Made by a program: the position numbers and the translations under genes. Source: BOG-1155 sp963717985 (lineage in GTDB: Bacteria; Desulfobacterota; Syntrophorhabdia; Syntrophorhabdales; WCHB1-27). Taken from it: a stretch of DNA of 64,000 bases. Under the pieces are notes generated by a model, which was not told the DNA's origin, did no database searches, and saw only the letters and a list, made by a program, of their open reading frames with translations. The number at the start of each line of letters is the position of its first letter. The first letter of the stretch is position 1. This document shows, piece after piece, positions 51,999 to 61,090 of this stretch. The DNA is taken from positions 496,001 to 560,000 of the forward strand of contig CAVQYC010000005.1 in the NCBI GenBank assembly GCA_963717985.1, given 5' to 3'.

Positions 51999-53081
51999 AT
52001 GGACGACGTCAATCTCTCGGCACAAACAACGGCCTTGTCGGAAAAGGGGACAGTAAGAAACTCGATAGAAGCTGCGATAATCCATAAGCTCGTCAAGGAA
52101 CGACAAGGAGAAGCAAAAGCCATTATCCGTCCTGCCCCTCTTCCATTGGACCCGCCTGTTGTAAAACTTGTAACCGATATCTACAGTTTATATGGCATCA
52201 AAACAGGCAAAGGTTATGGGAGATTTGAAGCAGACGAGTTAAATTTTCCCTCGTCTCGTATATTGAGAGAAATCTACAACGACGGAAAGAAAACATTCCT
52301 TGAGGCGTCACAGGAATTGATGAGTGTGCTCGCCACTAAGGCAGGCCAGGCTAAGCTGGCTACCGGTGGTTATGTGGTCATGGCTCAAGGCAATATGGCA
52401 GGAAAAGGAAGATGGTTCTTGGTGGCGATGATCACCAACGTTAGCGCATCCGCGATTAAAGATGACTCCTTGGAAATAGTCGACTCCGTTCACATTGATC
52501 TGCAAAATCTGCGGGTCGCTGGGCGAGTGAATCTGACTGATTGGATAGATGAACCGAAAGATGTTCGCTACATAGGCTTTCTTAAACAGCGGAACGAGGT
52601 TTCCGAATACTTCAAGCTGTTTCTCGGATGTAAAGAATTTATCGGCTCGAAGGAAGAAACGAAAAAACTCGTTAAGATCGTCACAGATTTCGCCAAGAAG
52701 TTGGGAGTTGATGCTGAGAAACAAGAATTGGTTCTCAAGGCTGCGTATGATCACTGTAATGACTGCCGGAAAAGCGACCAGCCAATCAATCTCGAAGAAT
52801 TCTCAAATTCTGTCTGGCCAGAAGACCCAAAAGCTCTTCAGCAAGCACTTGCGGATAACGATATTCAACTCAGCGATGGCTTTGTGCCTGATCAGCGTGG
52901 TTTAAAGGGACTTGTTAAAATAAGAGCAAAGACGCCGTATTGGACTGTTGAGATTGATCGAAAAGCAATCGTCAAGGGGCAGGCGAAATACAACCCTGAA
53001 GACAGAACCCTTATTTTTACAAATCTGCCAAAAGAGTTGGAGGATGAGCTAAGGACAGAAATCAGCCATGGCGACATTTGA
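51999..53081 (+). CDS. NdpA-family nucleoid-associated protein
   Basis: A 360-residue protein resembling the 37-kDa nucleoid-associated NdpA/YejK family: IHKLVKERQGEAKAII at the N-terminus, an LMSVLATKAGQAKLATGGYVVMA segment (strand after a long helix), FLGCKEFIGSKEETKKLV in the middle, and a C-terminal beta part (GLVKIRAKTPYWTVEIDRKAI). NdpA binds DNA nonspecifically. Its end overlaps the next gene by 14 bases, so the two are translated together. In an IS-rich island this pair, rather than a housekeeping copy, is noteworthy. Confidence 0.75.
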   Translation: MDDVNLSAQTTALSEKGTVRNSIEAAIIHKLVKERQGEAKAIIRPAPLPLDPPVVKLVTDIYSLYGIKTGKGYGRFEADELNFPSSRILREIYNDGKKTFLEASQELMSVLATKAGQAKLATGGYVVMAQGNMAGKGRWFLVAMITNVSASAIKDDSLEIVDSVHIDLQNLRVAGRVNLTDWIDEPKDVRYIGFLKQRNEVSEYFKLFLGCKEFIGSKEETKKLVKIVTDFAKKLGVDAEKQELVLKAAYDHCNDCRKSDQPINLEEFSNSVWPEDPKALQQALADNDIQLSDGFVPDQRGLKGLVKIRAKTPYWTVEIDRKAIVKGQAKYNPEDRTLIFTNLPKELEDELRTEISHGDI

Positions 53082-54294
53082 AGATTTAGTCCTTATCGTC
53101 CGTAACTTATCCGAAATAGATAGAACTCTTGGAATCTCAGGTCGTTTACAGCTCGACACGCCGGAAAAGCTATCTGCGCTCCTGGCGTGTGAATCAGATT
53201 GTGACGACACCGCGCTGACTGTTCTTGATCCCGCAGACGGCAACGACATCGGGTTAGGCAAGAATGTTCGTGTCCAGATCGGGACACCTCGTCCGGGATT
53301 CGGCCTGCTTTCGGAAAACCTTGAGGAATTGCTTTGTTTTCCCTATGCCCGCGTCAAGGAGCCTTCGCATTACCTACTTTTAGACATCGACTACTCTAAT
53401 AGCGATTCCATGCCTCCGCATCCTGCAATCACTACTTATCGATTAGCGCTAGAATTCGTGGCCATGCTCAAATCCTGTGCCGCATTTCTGGACGAACAGG
53501 CTCAGGTTTTGGTGTTTATAAGGAATGGCAAGTTCGAAGTCCCAATCTTATTCTCCGAACAAGACATACATTCACTGAAAACCAAAGAGATAGCGGATCT
53601 CTCATCTGCCCTTGAGAAAGGCGTGCACGAAAAACAACGTGCCTCGATCATGGCAGAGGCTGTTTGTGAGATGACCGTGATGCTTCCACCTGATACGAGG
53701 TTCTCCTCGTTACTCAGCCACGCGGACGACCTGAAGGACCGTTTCGAGAAGGGGTATCAGCTGTTTGCGGCCGGTTTTTCTTACGAGAAGATACGCGATG
53801 AAATAGAGGCGGCGCGCATTGAATACTCCGGGAAGCTTCACAAGGTAATCTCGGATATTCAAAACCAGCTTCTCGGTATTCCCGTTGCTGTTATTGTCTC
53901 TGCCACACAAATGAGAGAAAGCGCGAAGATAGACGGGAATTTTTGGATCAGTGTCGGGGTTCTCGGTGGATCATTGATCTTCGCTATATTGATGTGCTTC
54001 CTTCTCCGCAATCAGCGGCAAACCCTTGATGTGATCGGTATCGAAATTCTGCGACAGAAGACAAAACTCGAAAAGGAACATGCGAGCATTGCGAAAAACT
54101 TTGTGGACACATTCAAATCACTTAGTGAACGCTATAAGACGCAACGGAAAATATTGTGGGTGATTCAGGGCTCTGTGGTTGTTGGTTTTTTGTCTTCTGC
54201 TTTTTTCTTTGTGAAAATGAATCAATCGGTGCAAAATCTTCTGCTAACGTCTTTTAAGTGGCTATCTTCGCCACTCCTTTCGAAATTGTTTTGA
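53068..54294 (+). CDS. Membrane-anchored partner of the NdpA-like protein, function unknown
   Basis: A 408-residue protein with a soluble N-terminal part of about 285 residues and two transmembrane helices (about 293-312 and 371-389) that enclose a charged, coiled-coil-like segment (about 315-365, QTLDVIGIEILRQKTKLEKEH). No domain recognised. The start overlaps the NdpA-like gene by 14 bases. A soluble DNA-binding protein coupled to a two-helix membrane protein recalls sensor-effector pairs of phage defence, but no catalytic motif is visible. Confidence 0.65.
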   Translation: MATFEDLVLIVRNLSEIDRTLGISGRLQLDTPEKLSALLACESDCDDTALTVLDPADGNDIGLGKNVRVQIGTPRPGFGLLSENLEELLCFPYARVKEPSHYLLLDIDYSNSDSMPPHPAITTYRLALEFVAMLKSCAAFLDEQAQVLVFIRNGKFEVPILFSEQDIHSLKTKEIADLSSALEKGVHEKQRASIMAEAVCEMTVMLPPDTRFSSLLSHADDLKDRFEKGYQLFAAGFSYEKIRDEIEAARIEYSGKLHKVISDIQNQLLGIPVAVIVSATQMRESAKIDGNFWISVGVLGGSLIFAILMCFLLRNQRQTLDVIGIEILRQKTKLEKEHASIAKNFVDTFKSLSERYKTQRKILWVIQGSVVVGFLSSAFFFVKMNQSVQNLLLTSFKWLSSPLLSKLF

Positions 54295-54833
54295 TTCCGG
54301 CGTTATTCATGGCCCGCATTTCCCTTGCCATTTGATGTCGTTCATGGAAAGCATGAGGAACTGAAAGGGCTGATAGGCTCCGGCTGGCTGGCGAGAAGAA
54401 AGTCCATCTGCTGACCGCTCGGGGCAGCGCAAACCCCCCTGATGGCCGTAGTTTTTAATAACATCAAATACAGCATCGCTGATATAATAAGGATTACAAA
54501 ATATAATCGAGAGGTAAATATGGCAAAACGTGAGGTTAAGGTTAGCGAAGAATTTATGCCGCCTTCTCTCACTCGTCCATAGGCTCGCCGCCGATGAAGA
54601 CGATTCCTTTAAGCACCTCGGGGATAAGTCTTAGACAAACAAAAGCGCCGAACGGCTAAATTTGCTGATGTTTTGGACGAGTGTTCATTGCCTAATGAAA
54701 ACCGCCCAAAACTTTCTTTGAGCGGTACGACTATGGAGAGGTTGGTGTATTCTGTCAATTTGCTAAAGGATTATTTGTGGCTCGGCGCTTGCCTGTGACT
54801 TTGAGACTGACGTCAACATCATTAGGGTCTATG
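54295..54833. other. Non-coding region with a minor 20-codon frame
   Basis: A GATATAAT at about 54478 and GAGAGGT before an ATG at 54520 lead into only 20 codons (MAKREVKVSEEFMPPSLTRP), probably a truncated gene. On the minus strand a short stretch near 54580-54640 reads EVLKGIVFIGGEPMDE, also a likely relic. No complete gene is seen. Confidence 0.35.
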
Positions 54834-55142
54834 TCAACTACGAGTTGCCAATTTTCGGGCGGCTACAATCATACGAGACAATCTCTCTCTCGCTTTTCTT
54901 CGTCTGGTTTTTATCTGGAGTAAAGCGAAGTTGACTCGTGTTGCTTTATTGGTTTTTAGGGAAAGCGGTTTTATCTGTTCGGGTGGTATGAGAACAACCT
55001 CGCCGCCACGGAGAACGGCAATGGGATTCCCGGCAATCCGATGTTCCTCAATGGCATCAGCAACAGCTTCCTTAAAAGCCGACTCGGCCTGTTTGCCAAA
55101 TGATGATCCGCTACGATTCTTTCTTGTTAATAGATTGCCCAT
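54834..55142 (-). CDS. Probable antitoxin partner of the zeta-like kinase (102 aa)
   Basis: The segment SAFKEAVADAIEEHRIAGNPIAVLRGGEVVLIPPEQI (quoted in part) is the pattern of small proteins encoded beside COG4185-type zeta-like kinases: a helix with AxExAVxxxIEEH, then a strand pair with NPIxVxRGGxVVxIPPE. The C-terminal third is basic and unlike the rest, so the end may be altered. It overlaps the kinase gene by 32 bases on the same strand. Confidence 0.65.
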   Translation of the reverse strand: MGNLLTRKNRSGSSFGKQAESAFKEAVADAIEEHRIAGNPIAVLRGGEVVLIPPEQIKPLSLKTNKATRVNFALLQIKTRRRKARERLSRMIVAARKLATRS

Positions 55143-55692
55143 ATGCTTTCACCTCCTTGAGTATTTCGACAAATATCTGCTTGTTCTTGATCCTGAGATT
55201 TCCATTCTCCTCCGAACTAATGAGTTCCGGTTCCGGCCCTGAATTATCATAGAGGAACCAGTCGTCGGCTATATGACGATATAAATTCTGCATGTTATAG
55301 ACCGACCTGAGATACCTTCTACGTATATCCTGCTCCGGTACGTCGTGGCCACCATGCCTCACACGCTCGTTAACTCGCTCGACCGCAAGTTCTTGAGAGC
55401 GTAGCCAGACAAAGAAAATAACAACCTTAAATCCAGCGTCCTTCAGCTCTTGCAAGTACTTGGCATGCCACACGCCCGCAAATGTTGCTTCGAAAGCAAA
55501 ATCGTTTTTCTCCTCTTTCAACTGGCTAAGACGTTTCAACACTTTCCTTCCGGCTGTTATAGCCGCTGTCTCAGGCGACTCGTGGTTCAGCGCCTGGGCT
55601 ACGATATCAGCATTAACGAACTCAATTGTAACGGTGCTACCGAACAGTCTGGTAAAGAACGTCGTCTTTCCCGCTCCGTTCGGCCCGCCCAC
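55111..55692 (-). CDS. Zeta-toxin-like P-loop kinase
   Basis: A 193-residue nucleotide kinase of the COG4185/zeta group. Walker A is GGPNGAGKTTF at the very start, followed by FVNADIVAQALN, the FAFEATFAG segment, a VFFVWLRS-type strand and the RVRHGGHDVPEQDIRRRYLRS lid. Zeta enzymes phosphorylate cell-wall precursors. The strand before the P-loop (RKPTVYVV) lies in frame upstream without ATG, GTG or TTG at a useful place; AAAGGA stands seven bases before an ATC at the expected position. The GTG at 55692 would truncate the fold. Either a rare start is used or the start codon is lost. Confidence 0.75.
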   Translation of the reverse strand: MGGPNGAGKTTFFTRLFGSTVTIEFVNADIVAQALNHESPETAAITAGRKVLKRLSQLKEEKNDFAFEATFAGVWHAKYLQELKDAGFKVVIFFVWLRSQELAVERVNERVRHGGHDVPEQDIRRRYLRSVYNMQNLYRHIADDWFLYDNSGPEPELISSEENGNLRIKNKQIFVEILKEVKAYGQSINKKES

Positions 55693-56739
55693 AACATAGA
55701 CTGTTGGCTTCCTGATCGTTCTTTCCTTTCACCGCCGAATTTTTTCTAAGTCTCTGGACTGATATCGATTTTGAACTAGAACGGTTAGTGGACGACCAAA
55801 GAACTATGTTTCGGTCTGTAAAACCCGCTGTCCTCTTCATACCACAGTACAAGGGTTGGGGCCGAGTAAAAAACAATTTCTCCCTAGTGCATATATGCAA
55901 TAGATAATTGTTGTTATCCCTTGCTTGAGTTAGTGGAAGAAGAAGATAAAGTCTCATCAGCCTTCGGCAAAGGCGTGCGGTACGGATGTCTTCTCGTGGG
56001 TGGGTATCGGATGCGTTACAAAAGAATAATGATATCACTAACTTATATTGTACCATGCTGCCAATGGTAGTCAAGAAATAAAAAAGAGCTCCATGGGCTT
56101 GCTGGTGTTCTTTCCCGGTTAGTGCTATATGTTCTACGTAAGCTTCTCTGTTCTTCGAAACAGGGTCAGATAATAATATTAAATGGTTAAATGATATAGA
56201 ACACCTCACAGCAACAAAATAAAAAACACCCATCCATGCAGGCACAGGTGTTATTTCCCGGCCATCTGGGCGATGATAATCACCGCTCATCTGACGCTTC
56301 CTCAGAAGTTAGTGAACTCAAAGAACGTTAACGCATAGATAAACTCGGCATTATACTATTTATATCAGACTGAGTCAAGATAATTTTGAAAAGATTTCAA
56401 CTCACCTGCTTCATTGCTCCATAAGTATAAGTATAGATTTGAGATGGCATTTTCGCATTCCTTTTCTGACCGATAATTATTTGCAAATTCCGTGACCCGA
56501 AGGGCCGTCCGGGGACCGTGGACAGCGCTCGCCCTCCCCCAAAAGAGGCTCCGGAATAATCAAACACCGTTGGCGGAGAAGGATGGGTTTCCCCGCTTTG
56601 GGGGATTCCTTTAATGGAGGGAGCGCCTTCGGAAGAGGGGAACCAAAGGGGGAGAGGAGCGGCACGAGGATTTGCTTTTGAGAATGGGACTTCAGAAAAC
56701 GATTGAAAATGACTCCACAGTGGATTAAGATGGGTTTAT
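55693..56739. other. Long non-coding stretch
   Basis: About one kilobase without a convincing gene. One minus-strand frame stays open for about 200 codons (to 56290), but it lacks a ribosome site and reads through the kinase in another frame, so I treat it as chance. Around 56500-56690 there is a G/A-rich patch with many GGGG/CCCC blocks, of unclear nature. Confidence 0.4.
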
Positions 56740-57473
56740 ATGAAGAAGGCATTTCGTGTCGCAATCGCCATAGCGATAGTCTTGTTGCTTTGTCTGTTCT
56801 TCTGGCCCTGGCTCCGATACTGGGACACTATCTGCGGGGCTTCACTGTTTGAGGGTTTCCTTGGGGCTGCTGTCGGAGGATTTTTCGCGGCCATCTTGGC
56901 GTGGATCGCCTATAAGGAATTGAGTGGTATCGGGAAAACGAATAGGACCGATTTCATTCACAGATTGAGGAACGATTTCTTTGTTGAGGAGACGAGGATA
57001 TTAGTGGATCATATCACCGAGGATCGGCTTCTTTATACGCAGGTTCCTGCCGAAGTCGTCCGGGGTGAGGAAGATGCTACTTCGTCGCACAACGAAATGC
57101 GATATTTCGAGGTAGACCTGAGGAAGATACTGCCAACTTTCCCAAAGGAGCTTCAAGATCAGCTGACCAGGAAAAGATATTACTTGGAAGTAGAAGTGGA
57201 CGATTTCTTGCTCGGACACTTTGAGGACATAGGCCTGTTCGAAGAGAAAGGACTCATCGATACTGAGATGACGTACGAGGAATTCTCCTACTACATTTTT
57301 GAGACCTTTGAAAATCCAGAAATAAAGAAGTACTTGAATGATGCGGATTTTTGTGACTGGGAATTCGACTCGATGGCAGCTGCAAGGACTAGCCAAACGG
57401 TTACCCCCGGAGAACTGTACCGGATTATTTCAGGTGAAGTCCTTCCAAGGCAGCCGATCCCTTCCAATCCCTC

Positions 57474-58812
57474 GGTACTGTCAACCTAATTGTGTAAATT
57501 TCTTATAGAGGGGCAAATTAGGACGTACCTTCCCTATTTTCGTCGTCCTCCAGTTCATCTCCATCTTCAAAGAGATAAATGCCAGGAGCAGATAGCAGGC
57601 ATTCTCTCCGGCAACAATTTCCATGGGTTTGGTCCTTCGCTTAAACTCCTTGTTCAGCCGTTCAATGATGTTGGTAGTCCTTAAGGATATCCATTCTTCT
57701 TCAGGGAAAGAGAAGAAGGTGAGGCAGGCGTCAAGAGAGTTGGCCAGGCATTTCACTGCCGAAGGAAGCTCTTTCTCCCATTTACCCGCAAAGCTCACCG
57801 CAAACTCGTCCGCCTTCTTTTTCGATGAGGCATAGAAGATAGACCGGAGGTCATCCGCCACCGCCTGTTTCAGCTTCATGGGCGCCTTGGCGATGACGCT
57901 TTTGGCGACGTGCACCTGGCAGCGTTGAACCTTTGCATGGGGAAACTCCTCCTGGAACACCTTCTCCAGGCCGGATAGACCGTCCATGATGCCCAAGACT
58001 ACCCCTTGCCCGTCAAGTCCTCTTTCCTTGATATCTTGAAGAACTGTCTCCAGACAGAGGCCGATTCCTTATCGCCGCTCTGAAGGCCAAGGACCAGCTT
58101 GGTGCCGTCTTCTCTGACGCCGATGACCACGAGGACGGGGACGAGCTCGATGCTTCCGCCGATCCTCATCCGGAAGTTGACGCCGTCAACAAAGATGTAT
58201 TTGATCTTCTCCCCGGAGAGGTCGCGCATCCTCCATTTCTCCACCGCCTGCTTCAGCTCGGTCGTTGTATTGCTCACCTCCGTCGCCGAGAGAGATCGGT
58301 CGATGAGCCTCTTCGTGAGAAGCGAGAGGGTCCTCGTGCTTATGCCGGTCAGGTACATGGCTGCAATGTCTTCGGTGATACGCTCATCGTAACGCTGGCA
58401 CCGGGGGAGCACCTGGGAGTGAAAATCACCGTCCCGATCGCGGGGTACCCTGACCTCGACGTCGCCGATGCCTTTAATGCAAAAGGTACGAGAATAGCTG
58501 CCGTTGCGGTAATCGGTGCTGTCCTTCCGCTCATACTTCTCTCTTCCTATATGGTCGGTGAGCTCTTTTCCCATAAGGTTCGTAAGAAAGGTCCCCACCT
58601 CTTTCTGTATGTTCATACCGATGTACTCAAGGATCTTTGCCGGTACATTTTCAACTTCCTTGATTAATGCCAACGCCTCTGATACGCTTACCTTCAGTTC
58701 CACGGATGTTCCTCCTCCCTAAAATATTGTGATTTGGTCGTCACCTATTTTATAGGAGGCACATCCTTTTTTGCCAGCCTCTTTCAGAATTTACACAAGA
58801 AAGTTTACACTA
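57474..58812 (-). mobile_element. IS256-family insertion sequence with 10-base flanking repeats
   Basis: A 1339-base element whose ends both read (inward) TA(C/G)TGT(C/A)AAC followed by TTGTGTAAATT and AGAGG, the IS256-type terminal inverted repeat. CCAATCCCTC flanks it on both sides (57464-57473 and 58813-58822), a target duplication near the usual 8-9 bases. The transposase gene carries a frameshift. Confidence 0.88.
57481..58703 (-). pseudogene. IS256-family transposase, frameshifted
   Basis: Mutator-type transposase. The first part (from 58703) holds IFVDGVNFRMRI with the first Asp and ends in a nonsense tail after SVWRQFFK; the second part (in another frame, from about 58040) holds GIMDGLSGLEKVF with the second Asp, the CQVHV motif, and the Glu in TTNIIERLNKEFKRR. 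One missing base near 58039 (TTCTTC[C]AAGAT) explains the break. If real, this copy cannot move by itself. Confidence 0.85.
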
Positions 58813-59409
58813 CCAATCCCTCTCGTGATGATTTGAATGAGCTGCTAAAGGTGTCGAATTTACATAAGGCAATCGCCAAGGCAAAGAAAGGCATCGTCTT
58901 CTCGGAACAAGTGCAATCGTTGCTTGAAGAAACAGCGGGCTACAGTAAACGACGTTTTTCTCGTTTGAAGGGCGATCAGCAGAGAAACAGAAAGACGCTG
59001 AATCGCTTGTTATTGGAGGAGACCTACCCAAGCCTTCCCAAGAATATCTACATCCGGCGCGACGATTATGACCCAGACATGTATTCAAAGTTTACTTACA
59101 TCTACTACAAGCTTAAGGATTTTGAGGAGGGAAAGAAAAGAAAAAACGGCCATGCCTTAAATCAAGGCTCGCGATAGCCGTGGGACTAAGAACCCACCAA
59201 CGGATTTGAAAAACGGCCAAGATACGTATTGCGCTAAAGGTGCGTTCCTTCCTGGTCTAAAAAAAGGAAGGTCTGAGAAAGGAATTCTTGACTTCCCCCT
59301 TCCGTTCTGATATTTATACATATCACGTTTTTCAGCTTTGCTTTACAAAGAGACGCTGTGGCTTACGTAGCGGTTGGTCACCTGCGCGGCGGAGGGGAAA
59401 GGGACAACA

Positions 59410-59883
59410 TTACCTCCGAAGGGAAATCAGACCCCCACAGGTATCGCTATTTTTGGGACAAATATGAACATCAATGGCTTTAATGTAAGGTACATTGACA
59501 GATCCCATCACGGGCATGTCTACCTTTTTTTGTCCTGCGGCTTTTCCAATTACGATAACTCCCTGAGTTCCGGGCGTAAGTTTCTGGTAAGGAACGCCAG
59601 ACGCGACTATCGCATTGCCAACCCCATCCATAAATAAGGCAGTGTCTTTAGATTGCATACTTGCAAAAACAGTTGCTACCGCCACTGTTTTCCCCTCATA
59701 AGGATAAGGATTAGACACAAATTCGTGCGGGAGAAGAATCCTGGATACTCCGTAACGCTTCAGAAAATCCTGTGCTGCTTTGGACCGTTCAACTGAACCA
59801 ACAGCTTGCGGGTAAACAAAGGTTGAATTCAACGCTAGGGAAATAAGGGCTATGGCAATTCCGCAAACGACGCTATTCTTCAT
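59410..59883 (-). CDS. Exported protein of 157 aa, function unknown
   Basis: Clear signal peptide (MKNSVVCGIAIALISLALN, cleavage near VYPQA). The mature part (NPYPYEGKTVAVATVFASMQ, ALFMDGVGNAIVASGV, GVIVIGKAAG) has alternating strands of OB-fold character, as in small periplasmic OB proteins. Two Cys near the end (HICPKNSDTC) could form a disulfide. It sits just downstream of the serine recombinase on the same strand. No named family assigned. Confidence 0.65.
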   Translation of the reverse strand: MKNSVVCGIAIALISLALNSTFVYPQAVGSVERSKAAQDFLKRYGVSRILLPHEFVSNPYPYEGKTVAVATVFASMQSKDTALFMDGVGNAIVASGVPYQKLTPGTQGVIVIGKAAGQKKVDMPVMGSVNVPYIKAIDVHICPKNSDTCGGLISLRR

Positions 59884-59925
59884 TCTTTACCTCCGATATT
59901 TATTTTATTGTTTTTAAGAGCACTC

Positions 59926-60690
59926 TCATGGTGTCTCTACCATAACAACGAAATCCGGCGATTTTCCCTCTACTCTGCCGTACCTCACCACCCCATCCCT
60001 GTAGAGTTTTTCCCGACTCAGAATGGCCAGGACTTGCCTTTGAGTCCATGTCTTCCCGTTCCTTCGAATGCAGCCCCGTTCGTTCAGATGCTGGGCTATC
60101 TCCTGGGAACTATTATTATCACGTTTCATTGAAAAGATTATCGTGACGATCTCCACTTCGTGGGGATTCTTTGATATCTCCTTACCCATCCTCGAATATC
60201 CGTAGGGAAGCGTACCGCCCGCCATCTTGCCCTTCAATGTCCTTTCCTCCCGGCCTTTCTTCAGCCGCTCGATAATCTCTTTCCGATTCTCTTCCGCGAT
60301 TGCCTCCCGGATCTGTCTCAGCAGCACGTCCTTCCGATTACTCCGGTCATAATATGGCATGTCGGCTATGAGGACCCGCACTCCGAGCCGGTCAAATTCA
60401 AAAAGCAGGTTCTCCGTGAGCCGGAGATCCCTGGATAGCCTGTCCAATGAGGCGACGATAACGGCTCTGATTTTGCGAGCCTTACAGTCCTTGAGCAATC
60501 TCTTAAGCGCTTTCCTGTTTTCCGTGACACCGCTTCTCGCCTTATCGACATAAAAATCATCTATGCTGGCGCCGGCGGCTTGAGCATAGTTTCCGATCTC
60601 CCTCATCTGAATGTCTATCCCGTATCCTTTCTTTTTCTGTTCGAGGGTACTTACCCGACAGTATCCGGCCACGATTCCTTTTTTATGCAT
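59926..60690 (-). CDS. Serine site-specific recombinase
   Basis: Resolvase/invertase-family recombinase (254 aa from the ATG at 60690). The catalytic Ser is in GYCRVSTLEQ at the N-terminus; conserved Arg and helix E follow in VIVASLDRLSRDLRLTENLL; after the catalytic domain comes a Recombinase-type segment (GTLPYGYSRMGKE) and a C-terminal helix-turn-helix (SSQEIAQHLNERGCIRRNGKTW). The upstream open frame to 60840 is read from the MITE and non-coding DNA and is not part of the protein. Size lies between small resolvases and large serine integrases. Confidence 0.88.
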   Translation of the reverse strand: MHKKGIVAGYCRVSTLEQKKKGYGIDIQMREIGNYAQAAGASIDDFYVDKARSGVTENRKALKRLLKDCKARKIRAVIVASLDRLSRDLRLTENLLFEFDRLGVRVLIADMPYYDRSNRKDVLLRQIREAIAEENRKEIIERLKKGREERTLKGKMAGGTLPYGYSRMGKEISKNPHEVEIVTIIFSMKRDNNSSQEIAQHLNERGCIRRNGKTWTQRQVLAILSREKLYRDGVVRYGRVEGKSPDFVVMVETP

Positions 60691-60827
60691 TGACGAAAGG
60701 CTTACCTGGTTAGATCGTAGCGTCTCTTTGTAAAGAGAAGCCGTCTTTAAATTCAGTGTAAAGGGTCGTGGCCATTCTGTCCATAACCGAGGGGCCTGCG
60801 AAAGGGCAAAGAGTAAGGAGGAGATTA

Positions 60828-60916
60828 CCCTCTGTGCCAATATAAGTGAGACACTTCCCGCCCTCAGAGTCTAAACTATTGGGTGGGAAGTGTCTCACTT
60901 ATATTGGCACAGAGGG
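60828..60916. mobile_element. 89-bp MITE derived from the IS3-family element
   Basis: Two perfect 32-base inverted arms, each equal to the right end of the IS3 copies (from CCCTCTGTGCC to GACACTTCCC and the reverse), enclose 25 bases that are also IS sequence. The junction could have formed at the shared CTTCCC. No coding capacity. The OrfA/OrfB products of the full copies could mobilise it if these ends suffice. Confidence 0.8.
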
Positions 60917-61007
60917 TGGGTGGATCATTTTTGGGGAGCAGTCAAATAGGAGGAAATCTAACTCTGAGGGTGGTACAATAAGCGGGGGTAGATCACTTTG
61001 ACATCAC

Positions 61008-61036
61008 TTGCGCAATTCTAGACAATGCTTTATAAT
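61008..61036 (+). promoter_or_regulatory. Candidate promoter of the AT-rich charged-protein gene
   Basis: TTGCGC (61008-61013), 17 bases, then a perfect TATAAT (61031-61036), 55 bases ahead of the start codon. A TTGACA at 60999 is an alternative -35 with a weaker -10 at 61021. Confidence 0.5.
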
Positions 61037-61090
61037 GAAATTAGATTAGTCTTTTTAGGTAATCGTAATTATTAAACTCAAAATTATAAT

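Larger units (their letters stand above)
56740..59177 (+). pseudogene. Membrane-anchored protein split by an IS256-family element
   Basis: The 5' part starts at 56740 with two N-terminal helices (about 5-25 and 35-58) and a soluble, acidic domain (about 75-240). The IS256 element enters after PIPSNPS. Removing it (57474-58812) and one copy of the 10-base duplication CCAATCCCTC joins the frame to RDDLNELLKVSNLHKAI... and ends at 59177, giving 362 residues. The restored C-terminal part is basic and helical. No family recognised. Confidence 0.8.
59341..60735. repeat. Perfect 17-bp inverted repeats enclosing a serine recombinase gene
   Basis: CTTTACAAAGAGACGCT at 59341-59357 has its exact reverse complement at 60719-60735. 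Between them lie the periplasmic protein gene and the serine recombinase, whose start is 29 bases from the right repeat. Such an arrangement could mark an invertible segment or the ends of a small mobile unit. Confidence 0.5.

Noticed and set aside
55637..56290. Long minus-strand open frame (217 codons) upstream of the zeta-like kinase
   Set aside because: No ribosome site, no domain-like pattern, and it reads through the start of the kinase in a different frame; composition looks non-coding.
56477..56764. 95-codon minus-strand frame ahead of the IS256-split gene
   Set aside because: Proline/leucine-rich reading of a G/A-rich patch, overlaps the true gene start and lacks a ribosome site.
58734..59177. 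Independent 147-aa gene starting inside the IS256 end
   Set aside because: Its first 26 codons are IS terminal sequence; the rest rejoins in frame with the gene starting at 56740.
60691..60840. N-terminal extension of the serine recombinase by 50 residues
   Set aside because: The extension is translated from non-coding DNA and the MITE arm; the catalytic domain begins at the ATG at 60690.
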